From Saccharomycopsis crataegensis (Eukaryota; Ascomycota; Saccharomycetes; Ascoideales; Saccharomycopsidaceae), in contig NW_027043831.1 in assembly GCF_037102585.1 (NCBI RefSeq), positions 310,001 through 374,000 of the forward strand: a DNA stretch of 64,000 bases, read 5' to 3'. A program made the translations under genes and the position numbers. The notes beneath the pieces are model-generated. The model made no database searches. It saw nothing but the letters and a program-made list of their open reading frames with translations, and was not told where the DNA came from. Of this stretch, positions 51,734 to 61,045 are shown piece by piece; positions within the stretch are counted from its first letter, which is position 1; each line of letters begins with the position of its first letter.

Positions 51734-52745
51734 GTCTAAAAAATCCTCCAATTATTCTACTGCTACCACCCTTACCGCCGCCCAAAAGGACGCCCTTGCC
51801 AGTTCCCCAGTACTTTCTCCAGCCGAACCGAAATTCGGTCAACCTTCCGAACTCGCAAAACAATCCCCAATCCTTAGACCCATTGAAAAAAACCACGCTT
51901 CCCATAGTGACTCGCCAATCCTTAGGGCTGCCAACCTTGACCCCTCGTTAACCGGTATCAACCCTACCCTTTACAATTCTTTCCTTGCTTCCCGGCCTGA
52001 CCATTTCGAAACTGTCGCCATCACCAATATCTTGGCCCAGTCTCTATTACACCCAACGGTTCCTATTCATATTGTCCATCTTGCATCTCAAGAAGCCGTG
52101 CCATTGATAAAATTCGCCCAATTGCATAATCTCCCCATCACCGCCGAGACTTGCTTCCATTACTTATCGCTTTCTGCCGAGAAAATTCCTGCCAAAGCCA
52201 CCCATTTCAAATGTTGTCCGCCAATCCGTACCGAAAGTAATCGAAAAGCCCTTTGGCAAGCCCTCGCCCAAGGTATCATCACCACGGTGGTATCCGATCA
52301 TTCTCCTTGCGTGCCAGAACTTAAAAACCTCAGCGGCGGCGATTTCTTCAGCGCATGGGGTGGTATCGCCTCCGTTGGCTTGGGACTCCCGATCTTGTAT
52401 TCGGAAACCCTCAAAATGCTTTCTAATGGCAAAGATCACCGGTTCTCTCTCGTCGATATCGTCAGATGGTGTTGTGAAAACACCGCAAAACAGGTGGGGT
52501 TGGACCATCGTAAAGGGTTCATCCAAGAAGGTCACGATGCCGATTTTGCAATCTTTGACGATAAAGTCAGATGGAAATTGACCAATGACGCCATGCATTT
52601 CAAAAACAAGTTGACCGCGTATCATGGCTTTGAAGTGGTTGGGAAAGTGGTGGAAACCGTGGTTAGAGGTAAGAGTGTATTTGTCTCTGGTAGAGGTCAT
52701 AGTGAAACCCCATTGGGTGGCTTGATTTTGGAACCAAGAAAGTGA
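50889..52745 (+). CDS. DAL1: Allantoinase DAL1 with large Ser-rich insertion
   Basis: 618 residues from the first ATG. The enzyme hydrolyses allantoin to allantoate, the first step in using it as nitrogen source. Amidohydrolase metal ligands are visible: H73/H75 in DAHVHLNEPGRTEWEGF, the carboxylated-Lys candidate K160 in GFKGFLIDSG, H196 in MFHAEM, a His in IVHLAS, and Asp in VSDHSPC. S. cerevisiae Dal1 has 460 residues. The excess is an in-frame insertion at about 212-352, Ser/Pro/Asp-rich with poly-Ser and three SPxL-type repeats (SPVL, SPILR, SPILR). I see no splice sites that would remove it. Active-site parts appear complete. Confidence 0.93.
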
Positions 52746-52851
52746 AATAAATATCCTATTAGATATACATACTTATACTATATAATACAAATCAAAATCA
52801 AAACGAGAAATGAAGGATTCTCAAATGTTTTAGGGGGATTTTTTTATATCC

Positions 52852-52882
<31 letters not shown>

Positions 52883-53418
52883 CTATTGTTTCTTGGTATA
52901 TCATTCATTTGCAATTGGAATCATTAGTTAAGATTATATATCAAACATTATGCTCATTACCAATACCACTACAAAAGCTTACTTTTCTTTTCTTTTTTTT
53001 TAAGTTAATCAGTAGCATTCATTCAATTCTAACAATAAAAGAACTAATAAAAAGCAAAATAATGATATATATAAAGACAAAAAGAAGAGAAGAACAAGAA
53101 GAAAAACAAGTATGAAGTGAGTATGTGAACTTTTTCCTATTCCATGAAAAAAAAAAAGAAAAAAAAAAAGTAATGATTATTAAAAAACTCAACAGAAACA
53201 AAAAAAAAAATTAACTGAAAGAGAAAAAAGATAAATGAAAAAATAAAAAATAGTAATGCAAGGATATTTTGATTATGTAAAGAAAATCTATACTAATAAG
53301 AAACCACAATGAGCTATAAAGCTAATAGAAACTCCTTTCACTCAGCTGTGTTCATTCATTCATTTCAAAAAAGAAAAAAAAAAAAAAAAAAAAAAAAAAA
53401 CTTAGAACCCAATAAAAT
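52746..53418. other. Convergent intergenic DAL1/KAP104
   Basis: About 670 bp of AT-rich 3' flanks with (TA)n at about 52857-52881 and a poly-A run at 53376-53400. No gene is supported. Confidence 0.5.
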
Positions 53419-56229
53419 TCAGGCTCCATATCTGTTTTTGATAACGTTTTGCGCATCCATCTCCAAGTTTCCCAAAAATTGGTTCCACTCTTCAGCTCCC
53501 ATCATATCTTTATACCCGGTAAGCAACTTTTGGAAAATGCCACAAAGTTCCATGCTTGGATGCATATAGCTAGCAATGCAGTCGACAAAGTACAACAACC
53601 CGTCATTACTTCCGAATCCAGTTGGATTAGCACAAATGATGCTGCACATACCCTTGAAAGAAGTTTCCTTTTCTTCATTGCTCTCCAAGTATTTCATGAA
53701 AGTGCACCATCTGATGGCAAATTCAGACAAATGACCGCTCAATTCCTGGGCACAGAAAGTCCCGAGTCTTCCAATAGCAATGGCAGCATTTTCAATAACG
53801 GTTTGTTCATAATTTTCATCATTGATCAATCCAATCAAACTTGGAATGATGTCATTAAGGTATGGAACCAACTCTTCTTTAGTCATCACTAAGGACATTT
53901 CCCCAAGAGTCCAAGCAGCATTGTTACATACTGGACTGGCCTCATAGTTTCTTGAGTTGATTTCATTAATTATGCATTGCATGATTGGGTGCAAGTATGG
54001 TAACACAACTGGACGCAAAACAAAAATAGCCAAATCACCAAGCAAGGCAAATGCTGATTGACGAACGTCATGTACGGGGTCCTGGAAACAAGTCAATAAT
54101 AAATCAACCAAGTTTGTATTATTATCACGACCACCGTTTTGCATAATCAATTCAGCACTATGAACTCCCAAACCTTGAACCAAGCCATCGATCAAATCAA
54201 TAGCGGTAATGATGAAATCTTTCTCCGGGCTGTTGATAGTTGGATCAACATCACACATCTTGTCCAAATTAATGCAGTTTTGAAGAATACGAAGAGAACG
54301 TTGATAAGCAGGCACAGCATAAGGAGCAAATAATTCCCCAAGGGAAGCCGCCACGGAGGACATACATTCTAGCAAAGGCCATAAATCTTTGTCATCGTCT
54401 GGAAGTTGTTCCCATTTTTCGAGCAATGGTGGAAGTAATAATGTAATATATTCCTCCTTGGAGGTCACAACATCACCAACTTTGTCAACAAATGTTTGAA
54501 GAGCTCCATACAAAATGACCAAGTTTTTACGCTTGTATTTTAGGAAACATTTGTTGAAGTGCTCCAACAAAGGCTCTATCAATCCAACAATCATATCGTA
54601 TTCTGAGTTATTAATGAAACTATCGATACATGAACAAGCACTTTGTTGAACAATCTTCTTGTTATCTAAGGCACATGCCATCACTGCCTGTAAAGTTGGA
54701 ATATAATAGTTAGCACAAGCACCATTTTTGTGGGCTTCTTCACATACCCAGCCAGAATAACGACCCAAAGTCCAGCATGTTATTTGTCTGACTCTTGGGA
54801 CAGGGTCCTGGGTTCTTTCAACCAAGAAAGGAATCAATGAAGGGACCTTGTCAGCTTCTACTTCAAGGCAAGCATTACTAATGGCACCAAATGCCAAAAT
54901 CCCAGCTTCTCTCACAGGCCATTGATCACTAACGATTTTTTCTTTCAAGATAGGAAGCACAATGCTAATGACTTCCTGTGGGGTAAGTTTAGCCAAGACA
55001 TCAAGAGTGGCAGCAGAGCATTTTCTCAAGTTCCAAACGGAAGGATCATCAGATCCATCTTCATCGTCGTCTTCATCGTCGTCATCATCATCATCATCAT
55101 CATTGCTAGCATTTTTGACGGTGTTAGAAATCTCTTTGTTTTCTAATTTAGTGGCGAGCTTCTCCTTATTTCTAGCATTTGTTGGTCTAATATCTTCATC
55201 CTTATCTTCGATTTCCGCATCATCAAATGAGTCTAATTGTTCATAAATTTCGATGTCGGCCTTTGAGTAAACCATTTTCTCAACCAAAATTGGTATCATA
55301 TTTGGTAACAAGTTTTTAATTACGCTGAGATCATAGCTGGAAGTAGCCAAACCTAACAAGAATTCACAAGCTTCAAGAGCAACTTCTTCATTTCCATCCT
55401 CACCTTTAGTGGACTCCACGATAGTATGTAAACAGAAATTGGTGATACCTTCGATGTGTGGAATTAAGCTTTCTGGGTATTTGTCTAATATTAAATAGAA
55501 GGATGTACAAATATGTTTTCTAATATCATCATCATTAATGCTGGTTAGGTTGAAGACTTTGAGCAAAAGTTCTTCGAAATGCTGATCAATATATGGGGAC
55601 TTTAAAGTGATAAATTGATTCAAACAAACAACCGACTTAGAAATGACCGCTGTTGATTGATGGTTTAACAAAGACATGAAGTTTGGAATAAGAAACTCCG
55701 ATGGGATTTGGCCGTTGAATTCTTTGTCTAATGATAAAGCTGAATCTTCACAAATTTTGGATAATGCAGAAATTGCTCCCTCTTGAGACTTTAATGAGTT
55801 TCCCTTTTCTCCATTGGCAAGTTCAAGTAATTGCACCAAAACCTGTGGCCAGTCTTGAATGCCGTAGATTTGGAATAATGCAGAAATGACATTACCAGTA
55901 ATATTTCTAACTAAAGTGTCGCTGTCCAATAAACCTTTCAAAATATTATTGAGAATACTGATTTGGACGTCTTTAGGTTTCGAGTGCACAAAGTCTTTGG
56001 AAATAATGTTATTCTTCAACAAGAGACCAGCAGACGCTCTAATGTTTGAACCACTGTTGGCATCTTCCACCAAAATATATAGTAAATAACTATCCAAATC
56101 AGGTTGCAAACGAGCTTGTTCAAGGGCCTCGTTAGCTTGTTGACGAATAGACTTATCTGGAGACAATGAGCCTGAAAAGATGGTTCTTAGCTGTTCAAGA
56201 GAATTTGGTTCAGGTTGCCAATCTGTCAT
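53419..56229 (-). CDS. KAP104: Karyopherin beta-2 (transportin) KAP104
   Basis: 936 residues from the ATG at 56227-56229 (MTDWQPEPNSLEQL, like MASLWQPDE of S. cerevisiae); the frame is open upstream without an ATG. HEAT repeats run throughout, with IRASAGLLLKNNI near the N-terminus, VPRVRQITCWTLGRYSGWV mid-protein and CNNAAWTLGEMSL near the C-terminus. The acidic loop (about 374-392, an Asp/Glu run) corresponds to the H8 loop that couples RanGTP binding to cargo release. Kap104 imports mRNA-binding proteins with PY-NLS signals such as Nab2 and Hrp1. Length agrees with the family (918). Confidence 0.94.
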   Translation of the reverse strand: MTDWQPEPNSLEQLRTIFSGSLSPDKSIRQQANEALEQARLQPDLDSYLLYILVEDANSGSNIRASAGLLLKNNIISKDFVHSKPKDVQISILNNILKGLLDSDTLVRNITGNVISALFQIYGIQDWPQVLVQLLELANGEKGNSLKSQEGAISALSKICEDSALSLDKEFNGQIPSEFLIPNFMSLLNHQSTAVISKSVVCLNQFITLKSPYIDQHFEELLLKVFNLTSINDDDIRKHICTSFYLILDKYPESLIPHIEGITNFCLHTIVESTKGEDGNEEVALEACEFLLGLATSSYDLSVIKNLLPNMIPILVEKMVYSKADIEIYEQLDSFDDAEIEDKDEDIRPTNARNKEKLATKLENKEISNTVKNASNDDDDDDDDDEDDDEDGSDDPSVWNLRKCSAATLDVLAKLTPQEVISIVLPILKEKIVSDQWPVREAGILAFGAISNACLEVEADKVPSLIPFLVERTQDPVPRVRQITCWTLGRYSGWVCEEAHKNGACANYYIPTLQAVMACALDNKKIVQQSACSCIDSFINNSEYDMIVGLIEPLLEHFNKCFLKYKRKNLVILYGALQTFVDKVGDVVTSKEEYITLLLPPLLEKWEQLPDDDKDLWPLLECMSSVAASLGELFAPYAVPAYQRSLRILQNCINLDKMCDVDPTINSPEKDFIITAIDLIDGLVQGLGVHSAELIMQNGGRDNNTNLVDLLLTCFQDPVHDVRQSAFALLGDLAIFVLRPVVLPYLHPIMQCIINEINSRNYEASPVCNNAAWTLGEMSLVMTKEELVPYLNDIIPSLIGLINDENYEQTVIENAAIAIGRLGTFCAQELSGHLSEFAIRWCTFMKYLESNEEKETSFKGMCSIICANPTGFGSNDGLLYFVDCIASYMHPSMELCGIFQKLLTGYKDMMGAEEWNQFLGNLEMDAQNVIKNRYGA

Positions 56230-56802
56230 GTTGTGATGGGTATTGGAGCAAAAATTGGCAAATTTTGGAAACAATTAACAAAAGTGGAAACGCTGTTTTC
56301 CAAATAGCTGTTATAAGACTTCAATGTTGTATAGTAAATGACTGGTAAAATTTAGGTCAAACTTGTTAGAACAATCTTGTTCAATGGGACCAATAACAAA
56401 TATATGGGACACACGCCAATTGTTGGTCTACTAACTTTCAAAGGAAAATGATATAACAAAACCTTCTTACTTCACAACTTTATGACTAATTTGAGATTAG
56501 TGTTGTGTTCAATAAGCTTTCAAATATGTCAAATTACTTGTTGTGTTTGGTTTTGTAACGATTAAAAAAAAAAAAAAAAAAAAAAAAATTTTTTTTGTGA
56601 AAGAGATGAGGCCCAAAAATCAGAAAAAAAAAAAAAAAAAAATTTTGATTCTGTAGTGTGATTAGACACAAAGCGTATCGGGGGTGTTATTCTGTAGTCG
56701 ATTACACCCCCTTGTTCTCTAGTTACACCGAAAAGTCTACAATAGTCAACATCAAATGTAGGTTTAATAAACAATAGGTAAAGGTAGGATGTTCAATACT
56801 AT
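56230..56802. other. KAP104 promoter / IME4 3' flank
   Basis: About 570 bp. It holds poly-A/T runs (56564-56596 and 56623-56644), an inverted repeat GGGGGTGT...ACACCCCC (56680-56687 and 56704-56711) and two copies of ATTCTGTAGT near 56648 and 56689. In S. cerevisiae an a1/alpha2-controlled antisense promoter lies downstream of IME4; I see no clear a1/alpha2 operator here. Confidence 0.45.
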
Positions 56803-59049
56803 TCATCGTCTGCCAAGCCATTTCTGGTATTTTCTTTTCACTTCTTCTTCATATATGTTGACATCCTGAATTTGATCTCCAATTGCTATATATTGTGGTT
56901 AGTGATTTTCGAAAACAAAACTTCCAGTTGCAAGCAAATACTTACTAAACCATCCAGACCGAGTATTGTGTTGTCTTCCAAACAACTCCATTTTTCTGCA
57001 GTGAGGTCCTACGACCCTTTCAACAATTCCGTAAAGCTGAAATAAAATATTGGTTAGTTTTTCTGTGTGAGATTCGATTTTCTTTTGTTGTTAGGGCTTT
57101 GAGAAAATTAACTGGTCTACTTACCTCGTCTGGCTTTCTTGATGCTTCTCGAGCACTGGCAACGATTAAGTCAACATCAATTTTCCTGTTCAACCATTGT
57201 GGACGACCTTTCATTCTGTTGTTGTTAGTAAACTAGGTCTCTTAAACCCCAGCCATATTATTGTTGTTGGTTGTATTTTTTTGAACTTACCCAATTATCG
57301 CATGTTCTTTAGAATGGTTTAACCAATGCCCTGTTCTTCCTGTACAAATTGTCCTGTTCAACTGATTAGTCTTTGTCCAGACAAGTTCCTGAACATACTC
57401 ATATCCCCAAGTTTCCAAGCACTTTTTGCCAACTTCATAAGATCTGCCAGTAACCCACAAAATGATGATTCCTTCATCTTGAAGTGGCTGCACTGGAGTA
57501 GAAATAATTTTACTAAAAGATCATGTTAGTTCAGTCTGCTTCTAACCATTGTGATTTTATCTAAATTTACTTACTGGTCCTCGATCTGTTGGAATTGAAG
57601 CTAAAAGGCTGTTAGTAACACAAACTGGAAAAAGGATTCAGTACAAAAGCTCCTAAAATATTACAGTCAACATACCTCCATATGAATGCTCCAGGCAGCT
57701 ATATTTGTGTTAGTATTTAGTTTTCAAACATAAATATTTTGGATTATAAAAGAGAGGGCATTGGTTAAGAAATCATCATACTCACGATCAACAATTATTG
57801 CCCCAAACTTTCCAAAAATACTCATGTTGATATTATAAATATCACACTTAACCCACTGGGCCGGTAGTTCGTTTCTAATATTATACCCTGATGGCTCATG
57901 CCAATAGAAAGTGCGAATTTTATTATTTTTCATAATGCCTTTATTAAACTCCTGGCACTCCACCAATTGCTTATCCAATTCCGAGGTTGGGTAACATGTG
58001 TAATAATGCACATATTTGCAATCATCCCATTTGAAACAGGTGTCCAAGTATGAACAATCTCCAATGGACATATCGGTATTCACACCAGCATAAGCGTTAG
58101 TAAATGGAGCCTTGTTGTTGTTGTTGTTCGCAGTTTTTCTGGAAGTTTTGTAGTACGGAATGAAGTGAATTTTCTTCTCAAAACACGATCTCATATCGTG
58201 AGGAAATTTGTTATACATTTTTTGATCAATGTTATGGGTGATGTTCAAATAGTCGTTTTGAAAATGCTTGTCTTTGCGGTTATAGCTTTTGTTTACGGTT
58301 TTCATCTTGTTATAACTATCTCTTTCACATTCAAATTTGGATATTCTGGCCATTTGAACTGCGTGAGATTCGTCAGTGCAAGTTTCGAGAAATGGCCGCT
58401 TTGGAGTGATCTTTGGGATTATTTCTTTATTCAATTGATTACCAGCAGTTTCAAATTCTAAGAGGTTGGTAGTAATAATTTCGTAATCAAGTGATAGAAT
58501 TTCATTCATCGTGGCTGGAGCAGGGGAGGGCGTGGAATTGAGAATGCGGAATTTTTTGGAAACTGGCTTTTCTAGGAATTCCATAATACTATCAAAGTCA
58601 TTTAATGAAGTTTTTGTGGTTGGACAATCATTAAGGGACATATCGATTTTATTGATATTTGAAGATGGGTGCAATATTTGGTCGAGAATATTCAATTCCA
58701 AGACATTAATAATATCAAACTTGTAATTATCAAGCTTCATTCTCACTAACCTAGTTTTGTCTTCCTGAATATCGGTATTGGTGACCAGGAGCTCATCATA
58801 AAGCTCGTTTAAAGAGTTGGGTTTGAACCAAATAACTGTTTGAGAGATCTGTTTAATTTGGAACAATAATTCGAGATAATTCTCTAAATCTTTTGGTGGC
58901 ACTTTGTCATTGACTTTGTTGTAGTCTTGGAACATGTAATAAGTTTCAAACACTGATTTCTCATTAGAGGTGATGATGTGGTGTGAGTGAAGTAGGAAGG
59001 ACACCAATGAAGACAACATTGAGTCTGTACAGAATGAAAGATAATTCAT
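56803..59049 (-). CDS. IME4: mRNA N6-adenosine methyltransferase IME4 (METTL3 family), seven exons
   Basis: Exons on the minus strand: 59049-57786, 57698-57676, 57600-57575, 57512-57291, 57215-57125, 57036-56946, 56885-56803; 599 residues (S. cerevisiae 600). The six introns are 60-88 nt with GTATGT/GTAAGT/GTGAGT donors and YAG acceptors, most with a clear CTAAC-type branch site. The MT-A70 domain runs from about 340: [40 protein letters not shown], the catalytic motif at 421-424, [46 protein letters not shown] and [20 protein letters not shown]. Ime4 deposits m6A on meiotic mRNAs. The usual DPPW reads DPAW, the following PYGT loop is not recognisable, and GNQ reads GDQ. The second and third exons are only 23 and 26 nt. 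Confidence 0.92.
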
Positions 59050-59403
59050 ATTCGTAGAACTAAATATAAATTGTTCTTGACCTCAATTATATAAAATGAC
59101 AATGAAAAAAAAAAAAGGGATGGATGTGAAAAATCAGTTTGGGAAGATGAGGTTTTTATATTCCACACAAAAAAAAAATAAAAAAAAAAAAATTCTACTC
59201 ATCACATTTTAGAGATCACAATAGTTAAAATCAATCGAAGTGAAATCATATATTTAAAGAATGAAGTATCAATGAACTAATTCATTTGTTAATAGTCTCC
59301 AATGTTTTGGAGATGTGAAATTGTATCAGCTCACACGCAGATTCACTATTCACATCCTGCATCCACGAAAATCATCTGCTAATAAATATTTTCATGAAAA
59401 ACC
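59050..59403. other. Intergenic IME4 promoter / 3' flank of Mpv17-like gene
   Basis: About 350 bp, with poly-A runs near 59105 and 59168-59192. No gene is supported. Confidence 0.45.
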
Positions 59404-60174
59404 CTACTCTTTTTTTTCTTCTTCTTTTTCTTCTTCCTTCTTTTTCTTTTGTCTTAATTGTTTCAACTTCAATTTCAATAAAGTGTTCTGGAAAGTCCCG
59501 AGTAGGAAATAGGCAAAATTGAAAAACACCACCCAACTGTTTGGGTCCAAATAATTCTGAGCAAAAAACAAAATCAAAGGACTTGAGATCCATGAACTCT
59601 GCAAGAAATTCATCAAATTATTCAGAAGAGACAATTTCGCCACTTCGGCAATCTTCTGGAGCTTTTCGTAGGCAACGGTTCTCAATTTTTCTGATTTTGG
59701 TGACCCGTACAACTCCACAAAAAATTGTAAAAGGTTTCCCTTGGCAAAATCTTCCACCAATTCTTTATTATTTATCAATCCTAAAAACACGGCATTGAGA
59801 CAACAAACGATTGGAGTGATCGTCAATAGCGAAACAGCCATTTGTAACAATTTCTTCGCCAATGGTAGCGGTTTCTTCTTAAATATGCTGATGTTATTCA
59901 AAAGTTGGTACGCATAATGCGAGAACGGTCCTTGGACAATAAGTGCAAATACCGCCAAAAGAGGGATCTTATAATTATAAGGATTCAATAACTGGACATT
60001 GAGTTTTGATCTTAGTGTAGGAATCAGGAAGCTGATTGGAACTTTGGTGAATTCTCTGGCAATAAGAGAAGCAATAGTTTCATTTAACGTTGCAAGTACC
60101 GCTGCGGTGACAGATTTCGTCAAAAGCGGATGGGTTGAAAGGTAATGGGAATACTTCTTATTAATTGAAGACAT
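59404..60174 (-). CDS. Mpv17/PMP22-family membrane protein
   Basis: 256 residues, four predicted membrane segments. The N-terminus YLSTHPLLTKSVTAAVLATLNE is the family start. A GPFSHYAYQLLN segment is the first signature, and FLQSSWISSPLILFFAQNYL plus WVVFFNFAYFLLGTFQNT is the C-terminal signature, although the usual W.xWP tryptophan-proline core is weak. The last 25 residues are an alternating Lys/Glu tail. Relatives include S. cerevisiae Sym1 (inner mitochondrial membrane) and YOR292C, and mammalian PXMP2; I cannot choose between them. The length is above Sym1 (197). Proposed role: small-solute channel or membrane stability under stress. Confidence 0.7.
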   Translation of the reverse strand: MSSINKKYSHYLSTHPLLTKSVTAAVLATLNETIASLIAREFTKVPISFLIPTLRSKLNVQLLNPYNYKIPLLAVFALIVQGPFSHYAYQLLNNISIFKKKPLPLAKKLLQMAVSLLTITPIVCCLNAVFLGLINNKELVEDFAKGNLLQFFVELYGSPKSEKLRTVAYEKLQKIAEVAKLSLLNNLMNFLQSSWISSPLILFFAQNYLDPNSWVVFFNFAYFLLGTFQNTLLKLKLKQLRQKKKKEEEKEEEKKE

Positions 60175-61045
60175 GATTGATAATTGAAAAGCCGTTTTTA
60201 GTGCCCGATTGCGGTAAGGATTTCTTCTTTGACTATTTTATATTTTTCTTTAATTGATTATATTTGTTATTTTTATCAGTGTTTGATTTGTTTCAGAGAT
60301 AAACAAACAAATAGAAGAAAAAAAAAATGAAAAGATAAGACGTGATCCCGTGACTATATTTTTTTTTGATCTACGCATAAAGTCAGGCTGAAAGCATTCC
60401 AGTTGAGAAATTGAACGAACGACAACGAATTACAGATGCTGATAATATTTACATCGCTGGTTATACAATAATGACATTTTAAGCGGGTATTTTACATTTA
60501 TTTTTAAAAATAATAAAAAAGAAGGAAAAACATAACATAACTTGACTTAATTTAAAACAGTAGTTGAAGTTTTAACGGGTATAATAAATAATAAAGATAA
60601 AAATGATAAGTTTGGTACAAGAGTGGGGAAAAAAAACAAAAAAAAAACAAAGAAGAAAATAACAAGAGGACAAAAAACCAAGCCTATTATGTATACAAAG
60701 AAAAAGAACATACCAGAGTAAAATAAGCACACCAAAGAAACAAAAAAGATAATAGCAGGCAGCTATGATAACCATGTCGTAACATAAAACTTAAAAGTAA
60801 AAACAACGAAAACTAACCATCTATACCAATTGTGGTGTAAGTCATGAATCATGAAGTATTGACATGAAGTGGTAGAAAAAAAAAAGAAAAAAGAAAAAAA
60901 AATGATCCAGAAAAAGAAAATTAATGAAAACAAAGACCAATAAGAGACAAGTATCTCGAGATCATAATTCAGAGAAATATCATAATGCTAACACATATAA
61001 AAATAACAAAAGGTCTTAATCTTCGGTTTTCACTGCGTCTTAGGT
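60175..61045. other. Intergenic region, no gene seen
   Basis: About 870 bp between two minus-strand genes: the Mpv17-like promoter near 60180-60400 and an A-rich 3' flank of the BUD14-like gene. ORFs present are encoded by poly-purine or poly-pyrimidine runs and look spurious. Confidence 0.5.

Noticed and set aside
51520-51965. DAL1 insertion as an unrecognised intron
   Set aside because: No GTATGT/GTAAGT donor or TACTAAC branch site, and the frame stays open throughout.
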